Below are positions 11,570-21,807 of a DNA stretch of 64,000 nucleotides, in pieces. The DNA is taken from positions 620,001-684,000 of the forward strand of contig JAYKXP010000012.1 in the NCBI GenBank assembly GCA_037176845.1, written 5' to 3'. Made by a program: the position numbers and the translations under genes. The notes beneath the pieces were generated by a model, which saw only the letters and a list, made by a program, of their open reading frames with translations, was not told the origin of the DNA and did not search any database. Source of the stretch: Paramarasmius palmivorus. Lineage: Eukaryota; Basidiomycota; Agaricomycetes; Agaricales; Marasmiaceae. Each line of letters starts with the position of its first letter. Position 1 is the stretch's first letter.

Positions 11570-13132
11570 TTAGGAACCCTGTTTCTCCACCACGTTAACT
11601 CTCCTTTTCATTTGCTCAAGATCCTCATCGGAGTATCCCCAGCATTGCTTCAGAACAACCTTCTGAATGACCGTCTCGCTTCCCACACGACTCCCGAGGG
11701 CAGCGTTGAGAGAGGCCATGCCACCCTCGACTTTATTGAAGTTGACTGCGAATACCACAAGGCATTCCAAAGAGGGGAAGCCCATCACATAGGAACCCTT
11801 GGGTGCGTGGCTTCCCATGACTCCCCATCTTCCTAGAACAAGAGAAAGCTGCTCAAGGCCATGCTCGCCGCGAATGACCAAGATTTTCAAGGTATCAGGC
11901 CACAAATCCACTTCAAGACGTTCCATGTCGATGGATCTCGGCTGATACCAATACCCGTTGGTCGAGAAATCAGCCCTCCAAAGATGGATATGTAGCGTTT
12001 GAAGGGATGGGAAAGGAAGAGCAAACAAGAAGGATTTAGCGATGACAGGGAACTGGGCTCCTGTACCCCACTTGAGTTCGAGGAAGAGGTCGGGGACGGG
12101 ACTGTCGTTGATATCATGAGTAGCTGTGAGAGGGATATCATCGGTACTCCACGACTTCAAACGTAGGCGGTCCAAGTTGTCATGTATATCTCCTTGGACC
12201 ACCAGAGTACGGATGACTCTGGTGTCGGCGAGCAAGTTTGGGTTTGGGGCAAAAAGGGATGAGATGTTGTTCAGCAAGGGGGTGAACTGGTAGTAGGCAA
12301 CGGACATGCGGCAACTGATATGGATTTTGGTAGCAGCGGGTATGGAAAGATAGGATAGCGTGTAACCACATTCCGGTTGATTGCGAGCGACGAGGACGAG
12401 GGAGCGGAGTTTGGGAAGCAGAACAGCAGGGGTTTCTGCTTTCGCTACTGGAAAGATGTTGTCCAGCTCAAGAACTTCGAGAGCCGTCATCCGGTGAAGT
12501 GCATCCGTGAAATGACGTGGTTCTGGCCGATTAGACCTCCCATCACCTTTCAAAGAAAGAATGGTGAGGCTATTAAGTAATGAAGAATTCCACGGAAGAT
12601 AACAGCGATGAAGTTCCATGGAAGTGAGATGAGGCGCGTCACCACCCAAAAATCCCGCGGGAACTGACAACTGCTGGCAACTGATGACGATGAGTGAGTG
12701 CAGGAGAGGTGCTGGCTGGACAAGTTTAGCCACTGCTTTATCCAAGTCTTGATTCATGTTAAGGTGCACGCTTGCGAGCCGTGAGGTATTGTCAAGCGCC
12801 TCTAGCAGCACTTTGGGGCTGCGAGGTTTCATGCTATACGATTCGAAGTAGTGGATGTCAAGGGGAGCTGATTTGGACCGCTTGAGCATCTCTCGTGCAA
12901 ATTTTGGGAAAGAGAAGTCCGGAAATGTCCACATCCAAGGGTGATTGAGGGCAACTGTGCGCCAGTATTGGCAGACACGGGTGAGTGTCAGCCAAGCGAG
13001 CGTTTGACTTCGTGAACGAAGAAGCACTTTACGTGCTCGTGGAGCTGGCAGAGGCAGACAATACTTGAAGATGGCGGCCAAAATTTCTGCTGGTAAGATG
13101 CATATGGGAATTTTCGAGTTGTGGTTAGACAT
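11570..13132 (-). CDS. F-box-like domain protein (about 520 aa)
   Basis: One long frame extends from 13,219 to 11,570. I favour the internal ATG at 13,132 (MSNHNSKIP) because the F-box (ICILPAEILAAIFKYCLPLP) follows within ten residues. Starting at 13,219 would add 29 basic/Ser-rich residues. After the F-box comes LAWLTLTRVCQYWRTVALNH with the conserved Trp, then Leu-rich repeat-like blocks (LTSMELHRCYLPWN, LTILSLKGDG, LEVLELDNIF). It is predicted to be a Skp1-binding adaptor of an SCF ubiquitin ligase with unknown target. Its organisation matches the gene at 548-2185 (N-terminal F-box, Leu-rich middle), and the shared FKYxxP motif suggests one subfamily, so the two may be distant paralogues. 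Confidence 0.83.
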   Translation of the reverse strand: MSNHNSKIPICILPAEILAAIFKYCLPLPAPRARKVLLRSRSQTLAWLTLTRVCQYWRTVALNHPWMWTFPDFSFPKFAREMLKRSKSAPLDIHYFESYSMKPRSPKVLLEALDNTSRLASVHLNMNQDLDKAVAKLVQPAPLLHSLIVISCQQLSVPAGFLGGDAPHLTSMELHRCYLPWNSSLLNSLTILSLKGDGRSNRPEPRHFTDALHRMTALEVLELDNIFPVAKAETPAVLLPKLRSLVLVARNQPECGYTLSYLSIPAATKIHISCRMSVAYYQFTPLLNNISSLFAPNPNLLADTRVIRTLVVQGDIHDNLDRLRLKSWSTDDIPLTATHDINDSPVPDLFLELKWGTGAQFPVIAKSFLFALPFPSLQTLHIHLWRADFSTNGYWYQPRSIDMERLEVDLWPDTLKILVIRGEHGLEQLSLVLGRWGVMGSHAPKGSYVMGFPSLECLVVFAVNFNKVEGGMASLNAALGSRVGSETVIQKVVLKQCWGYSDEDLEQMKRRVNVVEKQGS

Positions 13133-13219
13133 TGTCGAGGACACTGGTACAAAACATTTCAACAAGGGAGATGGGGTTTTACGTCGAGAAATGCGCACCG
13201 TTTGTGACGTTCTCGCCAA

Positions 13220-13568
13220 TAAAAACCATCCCTTCTAAACAAATCTACACAAGAGGGGATAACCAAGAGGTAGCAAACCAAGCCTAAAATACGAAAAATT
13301 AATTTTCCCGTCGCCCCGTGAACGAAACCATGTCCTTACCTGATCTTCTCGGATAGAGACTACGCAAAATAGAGAAGAAAGGGATCTGAACGCGTCGAGA
13401 GCCTGCCAGAGTACAAGGTGGTCGCTGGTGAAGAGGCAGTGAGGCTGTGCAATGACCGTGTCCCGCCATCAAGGGACGACATTCAAAATCACAAACTTAT
13501 GATTGACTCATGATTCAAATTGATTCTTTCAATGAGTACATTATTCGTTCAATGTTACAATGCCCTAC
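13220..13568. other. Intergenic, F-box promoter side and hydrolase 3' flank
   Basis: Short spacer between two minus-strand genes, the F-box gene promoter on one side and the hydrolase terminator on the other. I see no open frame or structured element. Confidence 0.4.
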
Positions 13569-14828
13569 TCAAATGACCTCCAGATCCCCTAACCACGCAT
13601 CCAACTCTTCGTTCACTTGATCCGGACGATGCAGCTGGATCCAATGGTTCCCTTGAAATTCCTTCACGATCACATTCGAGCAATACGATTTCGTTAATGG
13701 TATAGCCATTGCGGGGATAGCTATGTAGTCTTCGGAGGCGGCACCAAAGAATACAGGTTTATCTGTTGAATACCTCTCAGGTAGGATATCTACCGAGCGA
13801 TGTCAGTGATGTATGGGACGATGAGATACCTGTAGGCATGCACCTTTGTCATCTTCAGCACTAATACCAGATAACATGACCCTATACCAACAGAGAGAAG
13901 CTGCAACGCCACCTCTTAGCAAAAGCTCGGATTGAGTCTGACGCTCCTGAAGACATCAATCAGAGAAATGCATGCAAAAAAGAGAGTAACTCGTGCCTCT
14001 GCGGGTATCCATGATGGGGGAGAAGCTGCTGGTTTTGAAGTCAGATACCTCTTCATGGCGCCCAGGGGAACGAAGTCTTCGATCCATTGCTTCGCGTTCT
14101 CGGGGAAAAGCATGTTGAAGAACTTCTCGAACTATCGCACATCAAATGTCAACTTTGTTCAGGCGAAGAAAAGAACTCTCACTCACATTGTCTTCGATGA
14201 TCTTGTCTGCCCCTTCCTCGCTAAAGAAACCCCAGTATCCGAAAATCTCATAACCGACTTGTTTCTTTGTCGCTTCATTGATCGCCTCCCAGTCAAACTC
14301 GGGTGAAGGAGGTCGATAACCAACGGCTAGAACTGCAAAAGCAATCACACGTTCAGGGTAGTACTGAACGATCCTCGATGTGATAAAAGATCCCCTTCGA
14401 TTTCGGAATCTATTTCAGCGCACGGCGTTCAAACGTTATGGTATGGATACACTGACCAGTCGTGTCCTATGAAACCCGCCTTATCCACCTTCTCAGCATC
14501 CAAAATGTCGATGAGATCCCTGACAATGAGGCTTGGTTTGTATGCTACCGGATCCGTGGGCTTCGAGGTGCCCCCATAACCCAACATATCGGGAACTATA
14601 AGACCGAAGCCTTTTGCCTTGAAGAAGGCAACCTAAAATGTTCTTCAGCATCATCCACTTTCAAGGACAGAAACTTGACCATACCTGATGGCGCCAATCA
14701 TACGATGTTGAAGGAAAGCCATGTATGAGAACGAGAGTAGCTTTGCCTGCGACAGTAGCTGGCGACAAGTAGTAATGATAATTGTGACCACGAGTAGTCT
14801 TGATATCCTTGTACGCAGACGGATCCAT
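13569..14828 (-). CDS. Epoxide hydrolase-like alpha/beta hydrolase, multi-exon
   Basis: The ATG at 14,828 begins MDPSAYKDIKTTRGHNYHYY. Exon 1 continues to VLIHGFPSTSYDWRHQ, which contains the HGFP oxyanion-hole motif of epoxide hydrolases. The next exon gives GLIVPDMLGYGGTSKP and ends in AGFIGHDW, where the Asp of GHDW is the expected nucleophile. Later exons give YPERVIAFAVLAVGYRPPSP, the GYEIFGYWGFF cap region with a candidate Tyr, and a final exon with VKEFQGNHWIQLHRPDQVNE, where the His is the catalytic base. It stops at 13,569. All parts are in the order expected for soluble epoxide hydrolases, which open epoxides to diols. The likely location is cytosolic, since no signal peptide is seen. 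At least five introns are implied; the joins near 13,800-13,915 are the least certain. Haloalkane dehalogenase-type hydrolases share the fold and are the main alternative. Confidence 0.78.
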
Positions 14829-16034
14829 GGTGAAGTACTGAGCTGGATTCGCTCTAAAAAGTCATTAACGTTATAAAGAGTTTGAGGGTGGTTCGGGCCC
14901 GCGAAAATCTGATTCACATCCTGCTTTTCATCTTGGTATCTTGGTCAGCATATGCAAAAAGCAGGGTCGGAGCGAGGCTGCGAATCTCCTTGGGTTCACA
15001 ATATCGTTCAGCATAAGTATCTGAATAAGTCGGGTGATATGTATTGATCGAGGCTCCGAAAACACGCCGTTTGCGGTCCTGCTTTGAAGACAAACACTAC
15101 AGCATGTTGTTTTGAGTTATACTTGTACTTGACGCTTAAGTATCTTCGGCTGCATCACTTTGGCGTTTTGGGATGAGAACGAGCCTACCGGGATGTCAGC
15201 ACCAATGACGTTGAGTGACGGGATGCGTACAGTGTTTTCCATGCCTCCAAATAGGTAGCCCTTCCTCCACAACTACTAACATCATGCACCTTGCTCTGCA
15301 ACGCGGGAAAGACGCGATCCCTACTTGAGCGACAGGGAATTGAAAATGGGAAGCACGACCGAAAGACTGAATGGTGGTTCTGTACCCTACGATTTGACCT
15401 GACGATTTTTGATCAGCACAACTCTCTAAGGCAAGAACGATTGGAGTTCAGATCCAGACCATATTCAAACCATTCCCTGAGTCAAGGACGGTGAGCAGCA
15501 CCTGCTGCGCGGGTTCCGGGTAGATGCGTGTATTGTTTCAAAGTCCAGCGAGAATAGACGCTTCGATACACTCCTGGAGTCTCCCAATTTGATAAATTCT
15601 CGTCCGAGGTATGAAAACCCGAGCGACTCGGTTTGTTGAAAAAGGAACACGAGGATGAGGTCATGGTGTTCTGCGAAGAAAACCATTAGTATATATACAA
15701 TAAAAAGGTTGTGTAACTCAACTCATCCTCGTCTATAAGGAAAAGAGAGACATAGTGAAGATGTCGATGAGGTTTGAGCCGAGAAGCATCTATCTATCTA
15801 TCTGCTGGCCCTTAGGCCTTCGAGGCACGTGGCTAGCGGGCTTTTTAAAGAATCACTGGTCGTCGCAAAATTCGTTGCTTTTCCTTTGCGCAAAGTAGAT
15901 ACTAAGTACATATAACCATGATTCGAATATATGACTATTCGTATCGTTTGATAGCTTTGTACGGGGATGTGGTTGATTGTGGCACTCTCAGAAACGGCGC
16001 CGTGGGATACTATATACTGCCACTGACTGCAAGA
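14829..16034. other. 1.2 kb intergenic region
   Basis: No frame with convincing coding character. It includes the hydrolase promoter, an AT-rich block around 15,690-15,960 and a short TCTA microsatellite near 15,791. The minus frames at 15,465-15,686 look accidental. Confidence 0.4.
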
Positions 16035-17882
16035 CTATCGACCATTTGAAGCCTGAGGCACAGGCAGTCGCCACCTCTGACCCAGACAATCCCAATCAAT
16101 GGTGCAGCTTATACCATCATCCTCGAGCCTAGCCAGTCTCTGTGTAAACTCAGAACTTGTCTCCTGGTCTGTTGGACCGTAGTGTGCGATTTCAGAAAAG
16201 CTGTATCGCTCTTCATCATCAAAGGAGATCTCGACCGTCTGCAACTTCGCAATGATGAGACTGGGATCAACCGCAGACCTCTCAGCCAGTAAATCAAGGA
16301 CAAGTTTCGCGGTCTGCAGATCGGCGACTGCATAGTTTTCTGCCGCGACCACCTTCTTTAGTCGAGGAAGGACCATTTGTCTATTCGGCGAAGGCAGAAG
16401 AAGGTAGAATAGGTTGTAGATAAAAGAGTCGGTAGGGTGAATCTCGTCGCCCACAATTTCCCATTCTCTTTTTCCCCTGGCGCGAACTTTGAGGACCTCT
16501 AGCGATGGCGACATAATCAGAATGTCGGAAAATAGGCGAAAGGATTCGTCGATGATAAGCAGTGGTGACATGAAGAGCTTTAACGTGGTTATCGACCAGC
16601 AAGAACGTTGGCACATGGAATGAAGTGGCTGGAAGTCGGACAATGCTAGGCCGCGGGAATGTTGGAAAAATACCTGGAGTTTTCGAAGAGCAGGTACTGT
16701 AAATGACGCAATCATACGATTTGTATGAGATACATTGGAACATTGACCAAGTGAAAGCGATCGGATATGCGGAAACACTGTGACGGCCTGCCAACTATCC
16801 CGTGGTGCATCGAAGGCCACCTCATTCATGTCAAATGACTCCAGACGAGAGCAACGGGCAAGAGCAGGCCAGAGATGCCTAAAGTCTTCCACGAAGTCGA
16901 CTGAAAGGGAGGTTAATCGCTCCCATGGAATGTAATCGTGAAACGCTGGGCGCGGAGAGTATAAATGAAGTTTTCTGAGTAGTGGTGCAGTATGTATGGC
17001 ATCCCAGAACCAACGGTTGACGAGCACACCATTGTGATCATGCATCGGCTCGGTCTGATCTAGAGCGAATGTGTGTAGTAGGGGGAACACTACTCGTTCC
17101 TGTGTCGAGGATGCCAAGAGAGCGGAAGGAATGTCGAGCACCAATTCCTGGCATCTGGGGAAGCAAGCAACCAGGAATTTAATGGTTGCAAAACCGTATT
17201 GACCAAGTCCCTCGACTCCATTAAGGAGTATCCCTTCATATGAAAAGTGTCCCAAATAGTCAAACTTGGATTCGAAATCCCCGATGTGGATTTTTAGAGG
17301 CTGATCTGAGGCGTTCATGAAGTAAATGTTGATCAAGGGGCGAAGGTCTCGGGTCATATCATCTAGCATCAACATGACGGAGGCCCAAAGAGCCTTTAGA
17401 CCACATGCAACGTATCTCCAATGGGTCGAAACATGAGAGAGTGTCAAGGCAGGTGCCAAAACATAATTTTCCATTTGTTCGTCGTCACGTTGAGGAAACT
17501 CGTGGATGGTAAGGGAACCGAATCCTGTGTTGCACGTCTTGGTAAAGATGTCCTGAAGAATCTCCACCGGAAGCCTTCGAACTGGAGCCATCCAACTACG
17601 ACGCTCCTCTATTCTCCGACGTAACTCATCCCTTCCCGCTTCCAACTTCCTGACGACTAGACGGTACCGTTCAATCTCGTCCTCGTAGTGCTGTAGATCG
17701 TGTTCCTCATCCTCCAGGATAGTCATGACTCCCGATATATCAGCACTCAGAGGATTTCGATTTGAACGAAGAGTGTCGGAAGGTACAGGCGCGTACGAAG
17801 AGTATGGTACAAATTTTGCATTGCAACGGCTGCAAAGCTGTATTTCGGGGCCTTGGGTCTGATTCCCACCTCTGGTCGCCAT
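16035..17882 (-). CDS. F-box-like protein with N-terminal zinc-ribbon-like and coiled-coil segment (615 aa), copy 1 of duplicated module
   Basis: Single-exon 615-residue frame. The N-terminus has a CSRCNAKF pair of cysteines. A coiled coil covers about residues 50-95 (EIERYRLVVRKLEAGRDELR, ending RRRIEERRSWM). The F-box follows (APVRRLPVEILQDIFTK, then VSTHWRYVACGLKALW). Leu-rich segments continue to the C-terminus. This coiled coil plus F-box arrangement is very common among expanded Agaricomycete F-box proteins. The probable role is an SCF substrate adaptor. It is transcribed away from the thioredoxin gene at 18,299, sharing a 416-bp promoter. A second copy lies at 20,225-21,541. This copy is full length and presumably the parent, because the duplication breakpoint falls inside it at about 16,514. 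Confidence 0.85.
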   Translation of the reverse strand: MATRGGNQTQGPEIQLCSRCNAKFVPYSSYAPVPSDTLRSNRNPLSADISGVMTILEDEEHDLQHYEDEIERYRLVVRKLEAGRDELRRRIEERRSWMAPVRRLPVEILQDIFTKTCNTGFGSLTIHEFPQRDDEQMENYVLAPALTLSHVSTHWRYVACGLKALWASVMLMLDDMTRDLRPLINIYFMNASDQPLKIHIGDFESKFDYLGHFSYEGILLNGVEGLGQYGFATIKFLVACFPRCQELVLDIPSALLASSTQERVVFPLLHTFALDQTEPMHDHNGVLVNRWFWDAIHTAPLLRKLHLYSPRPAFHDYIPWERLTSLSVDFVEDFRHLWPALARCSRLESFDMNEVAFDAPRDSWQAVTVFPHIRSLSLGQCSNVSHTNRMIASFTVPALRKLQVFFQHSRGLALSDFQPLHSMCQRSCWSITTLKLFMSPLLIIDESFRLFSDILIMSPSLEVLKVRARGKREWEIVGDEIHPTDSFIYNLFYLLLPSPNRQMVLPRLKKVVAAENYAVADLQTAKLVLDLLAERSAVDPSLIIAKLQTVEISFDDEERYSFSEIAHYGPTDQETSSEFTQRLARLEDDGISCTIDWDCLGQRWRLPVPQASNGR

Positions 17883-18298
17883 TATATACCTGTTTTTAAA
17901 TAATGTGAGTTTCCGGTAACAAAAAGTACATGTTGGCCCATACCAATAAAACCCGGACGTGTCGTCTTGTTTGTGGAGAAAGCAGGAAGGGAGCTCGTGG
18001 AACTGGGGAGATATTCTTTATCTTATCTTGATTGGCACGTGAGCTTTTGAACTGTCAGACTCAGCACGTGGATCTCAACCACTTTTCTCTCTTACGGTCA
18101 TGGCATTGGCTGATCATCCGCTCAACTTCTCACGGAAAGGTGTTATTTTTATGTTACTCCTATGCTAGTTCAACGTTATATTGTTTCTCTTCGGGAGAGA
18201 CTTCATTTGGGTGACAGCGAAGCAGCGCCGCTGTCGTTTCGAAAAGGTAGGAGTGTGTGTCTGCCACCTTTCCACTTCTCACCTATACATTGACAACC
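17883..18298. promoter_or_regulatory. Divergent promoter between F-box copy 1 and thioredoxin copy 1
   Basis: Two CACGTG palindromes (18,036-18,041 and 18,065-18,070) and a TTATCTTATCTTG stretch with GATA-type cores are conserved in the second copy at 21,542-21,807. CACGTG is the core bound by basic helix-loop-helix regulators such as Pho4- or Cbf1-type factors, and TTATCT is a GATA-factor core. Which gene they control is not shown. Confidence 0.55.
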
Positions 18299-18782
18299 AT
18301 GCCTGTCGCTATTGATTCCCTAGACACTCTCCACAAGATAGTAAGTCTCCCTTCTCCAGGTTTATTTTCACAGAGTTCAGAAATAATGTTTTCCGCAGAT
18401 TAACGCGGATGAGCCATGCATCATCGATTTCTGGGCGACTTGGTGCGGTCCTTGCAGGATGATCGCCCCGATCTACGACAAACTTTCTGGAGACTTCCCT
18501 CAAGTCAAGTTCTACAAGGTCGATGTTGATGCTCAGCAAGAAATCGTGCAAGAGTGCGGCATCCAATCTGTGGGTTTGCGCCTTACCGACAGTATTCTAA
18601 GGACTCACCTATTGTGCTAGATGCCCACTTTTCAAGTTTATCACAAGGGAAACAAGGTCGGAGAAATCAAAGGCGCCGCTCCCCAGAAGTTGCAGGTGTG
18701 TATTGCCAATGTCTTCGTACCCAGTGCATTTACTAACTAAACGTCTCAGGAGTTGCTCGTACAGGCTTCATCTCTGGTCTGA
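18299..18782 (+). CDS. Thioredoxin (106 aa, 4 exons), copy 1
   Basis: Exons are 18,299-18,340, 18,399-18,569, 18,621-18,695 and 18,750-18,782. Every intron has GT..AG borders, and the sum is 107 codons including the stop, the usual thioredoxin size. The active site reads DFWATWCGPCRMIAPIYDKL, with the WCGPC redox pair. The fold-defining cis-Pro occurs in MPTFQVYHKGNKVGEIKGA, and FYKVDVDAQ carries the beta-strand before it. Thioredoxins reduce protein disulfides using NADPH via thioredoxin reductase; no targeting signal is seen, so the protein is probably cytosolic. The neighbouring divergent F-box gene and the following zinc-finger gene are duplicated with it. Copy 2 (21,808-22,290) has the same intron positions. 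Confidence 0.92.
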
Positions 18783-19190
18783 GCGAATAGAAGAGGCGAA
18801 ATAAATGTACCAAGATTGTGTTGTAACTTTTGAGCACGTTGTGTTTGCCTGATACAGTCGAGTGGTGGTGGAATTTGTAAGGAATTACGATTTGATCACA
18901 ACTGCTTGCTTGTCACTCACTCTTCGAATGTTTAATATCATAAGTATCATTGTTCATGATCACTACCCGACAATGTGCAGATCATCGTCACAGAGAATAG
19001 TCACACGTTCATGTGCAGCGTCGAGAAGCAGTACTGGGGTCCAGTATTTATGTAAAAGTTCCCTGATAAAAGGCTCAGCTCTTATCGACATGTTCCTTCT
19101 CCAATTCCCAAGCCCAAGATCGTGTACAATCACTGACAAGTGGGTCTTCTTCGCCTTTAAAAATATCTCTGCTGACCCACCACATCTAAG

Positions 19191-20108
19191 ATGTCTTATT
19201 GTGATTTGTGCGACAAATACTTTCCGCATGAGGGTGCTCTGCTCCAGCACAAGCGCACGGCACCACTACTGTAATCAGTGCGACCGCGACTTCTCGACAT
19301 GGGCGAGCCTAAAAGACCATTGGATTCACAGCACGCTTCACTCCTATTGTCGTCGTTGCGATGAGCACTTTGAAGATGAAGACGAACTCGAGTGTCACTA
19401 TGAGGATGATCATTGGTATTGTCAAAAGTGTCGACGTTTCTTCGAGAACGAGCAAGGGTTGCATAACCATTGCCAACAATCATCTCTTCATCATTACTGC
19501 CCGGAGTGCAAGAGAAACTTCCAGTCCAAGGACAGCTTGAGATCAGTGCGTGATTCAAAGTTGCTGCCTCGAATTGTATCGTCTGACCATATACACAGCA
19601 TCGCAACTCATCTGTCCATCAGCAAAAGAACGTTCGATGCCCGTTCAAAGGATGTGGTCACGTCTTTGTCTCACGTTCCGCCCTCGTTCAACACCTTGAA
19701 AGTGGTGGATGCTCATCTCGTGTCAATAAAGTTATTGTCGACCGTTTCGTCCACCAATTCGACAAAAATCACATCATTACAGACCGTCTCATTACTGGCC
19801 CTGGTGGCCTTCAGCAAATCACCACTTGGTGGGCGACTGAAGAGGCGTGGAATGGCAACTCATACGAGTGTTACTTCTGCCACCGAACCTTTCGAACACT
19901 CAGTGCTTTGAATCAACACCTGGCTAGCCCTACGCACCAGCAGGATATCTATTTCTGCCCATTGCAGTCTTGCCGAGTTAGGTTCACGACTCTTAGCGGG
20001 CTTTGCCAGCATATCGAAAGTCAGAAGTGTGGGGTCTCGAAGTTTAAACAAGTGCAACGAACTCTCGACGGATTCTTCGGCGGAGTGAAGAGGTTGACCG
20101 CGGCGTAG
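19191..20108 (+). pseudogene. C2H2 zinc-finger protein, type A copy 1, frameshifted in the first finger
   Basis: It aligns throughout with the intact copy at 22,729-23,660. Translation from the equivalent ATG (19,191, MSYCDLCDKYFPHEGALLQH) meets a TAA after 28 codons. The spacer between the first finger His and the next Cys is 8 nt shorter than in copy 2, which shifts the frame. The rest is open: CNQCDRDFSTWASLKDHW, YCRRCDEHFEDEDELECHY, WYCQKCRRFF, YCPECKRNF, an intron at 19,546-19,598, then a second exon with CPFKGCGHVF, ECYFCHRTFRTL and CRVRFTTLSGLCQHIES, stopping at 20,108. An in-frame ATG at 19,228 could still make a protein lacking the first finger. So it is either a decaying copy or an N-terminally shortened gene. 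Fingers of this kind bind nucleic acid or protein; the role is unknown. Confidence 0.7.
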
Positions 20109-20174
20109 TGTCGTACCCGTGTCATATCTTGGCTTCTCTTGATCATCAGACGTTGTGAGTAACGTTCCACTTAC

Positions 20175-20203
20175 CATTCTGATTATGTCACATAATCAGA
20201 ATG
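20175..20203. repeat. 13-bp inverted repeat with 3-nt loop at the duplication junction
   Basis: CATTCTGATTATG, then TCA, then CATAATCAGAATG: two perfectly complementary 13-nt arms. The right arm is the first sequence of the duplicated F-box copy; the left arm lies in the 3' flank of zinc-finger copy 1. It marks the join between the two units and could form a hairpin. Confidence 0.85.
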
Positions 20204-20224
20204 TTGGAGAATAGGCGAAAGGAA

Positions 20225-21541
20225 TCATTGATTATAAGCAGTGATGACGGAGAGATTCAGTGTGGTTATTGACCAGCAAGATCGCTGGCACATCGAATGG
20301 AGTGGCCGAAAGTCGTACAACGCTACACTCTGAGTTTGGGGATGCCGAAGTACTAGCTTGAGTTCTCGAAGGGCAGGTAGGGTCAAAGATGCAATGACCC
20401 GATTCATGTGAGATATATTGAGGGTCTGAGCGAGTGTGAAGTACCGAGCACACGGTAATACTGCGATGGACTGCTCATTATCTGATGCACTAAGCTCAGA
20501 GCTCATTTCGTCCACATCGAACGTGACCAGACGACAACAACGGGCAAGGGCAGCGCATAGATGTCTGTAAGCATCCACAAAGTAGACGGTCAAAGATGTC
20601 AATCGCTCCCATGGGATATAGTGAAGATACGCGGGAAGCGGCGAGCACAAAGTGAGCTCTCGGAGCACTGGTGCAACGCGAATGGCGTTCCACATCCAAC
20701 TGTTGACAAGAACACCGTTTTCGTCACGAGTTGGTTCATTTCGATCCAAATGCAGAGTATGTAGAAGGGGAAACGACACTTGCGCTCGAGTGTTCGAAGC
20801 TAGGACAACAGGGGGGATGTCAAGTGAAAGCTCCTCGCACTTCGCGAAATGGCTTGTTAGGAAGTCGATCATCCAGAAACTATATTCGCCGAGGTCCTCG
20901 ACCAAATCAGCAAGCATTTCTGCTACAGTAGCGTTTGGTAGGGTTTCTTGACTGTCGTCGGGATCGTAGATGTGGATTTTTAGAGGGTGATCTGCGGCAT
21001 TCGTCAAGTAGAAGTTGAGTAAGGGCCGGAGGTCTTTAGTCATTTTATCAAGTGCTAGTGAGACGGACGACCAAAGAGCCCTTTGACCACATGAAACGTT
21101 TCGCCAATATGCGGAAACACGAGAAAGGGTCAATGCTGGGGCCGAAACATGGTCCTCATGGTCGATGCTGAGTGAAGTGTACCCCGAGGTGCAGACTTTG
21201 ATAAAAATCTGCTGTAGAATCTCCACCGGAAGCCTTCGAATTGGTGCCATCCAACTACGACGCTCCTCTATTCTCCGACGTAACCTATCCCTTTCCGCCT
21301 CCAACTTCTCGACGACTAGACGGTATCGTTGAATCTCGTCCTCGTGACGCTGCAGCTCGTACTCTTCCTCTTCTAAGATATCAATAGTTCGTGCTATATC
21401 CATGCTCAGAGGGTTTTGATTTGTACGAAGAGTGTCGGAAGGTACAGGCGCGTACGAAGAGTATGATATAAATTTTGCATTGCAGCGGCTGCAAAGCTGT
21501 ATTTCGGGCTCTTGAGTCTGATTCCCACCGCTGGTCGCCAT
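20225..21541 (-). pseudogene. F-box-like protein copy 2, C-terminally truncated
   Basis: The start at 21,541 (MATSGGNQTQ) corresponds to that of copy 1; the open frame upstream to 21,661 is not conserved and is ignored. The order of parts is CSRCNAKF, coiled coil (EIQRYRLVVEKLEAERDRLR), F-box (APIRRLPVEILQQIFIK) and Leu-rich segments. The last shared block is MCQRSCWSITTLNLSV, after which the frame stops at 20,225. Compared with copy 1 a small deletion shifts the frame there, and about 35 bp later the duplication junction removes the remaining homology, so roughly 160-175 C-terminal residues of copy 1 are missing. The F-box itself is intact, so a shortened adaptor might still be made. I label it pseudogene with caution. 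Confidence 0.72.
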
Positions 21542-21807
21542 TATATACCTGTTTTTAATGTGAGTCTCCAGCAACGAAAAGTACATGCTGGCCCATACCA
21601 GTAAAACCCGGATGTGTTGGTCTGTGGGGAAAGCAAGGAACGGAGCTCGGGGAGATATCACTCCTTATCTTATCTTGACTCGCACGTGAGCTTTTGAACT
21701 TGCCTTTGTCAGAATCAGCACGTGGATCTCAACCAATTTTTTCTCTCGTCGGTCATGGCCAACAAATCTGATTATCCACTCAACTTTTCACCTATACATT
21801 GACAACC
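21542..21807. promoter_or_regulatory. Divergent promoter of F-box copy 2 and thioredoxin copy 2
   Basis: Shorter than its counterpart at 17,883-18,298 but keeps both CACGTG palindromes (21,683-21,688 and 21,719-21,724), the TTATCTTATCTTG element and the GAGCTTTTGAACT and GGATCTCAACCA blocks between and after them. Conservation against diverged surroundings suggests function. Confidence 0.55.

Larger units (their letters stand above)
16514..20190. repeat. Tandem segmental duplication, left unit
   Basis: This unit holds the 5' part of the F-box gene, the divergent promoter, thioredoxin copy 1 and zinc-finger copy 1. Homology to the right unit is visible in coding sequence, introns, promoter and 3' flank. 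The left limit is set where the right unit's F-box copy begins to match (CATAATCAGAATG at 16,513-16,525 and at 20,191-20,203). The right limit is approximate, set where zinc-finger copy 1's 3' flank stops resembling copy 2's flank. Confidence 0.85.

Noticed and set aside
18862..19911. 349-codon plus-strand frame over zinc-finger copy A1
   Set aside because: The part before 19,191 is non-conserved upstream sequence that is open by chance; the tail after the intron donor at 19,546 is intron and wrong-frame exon 2.
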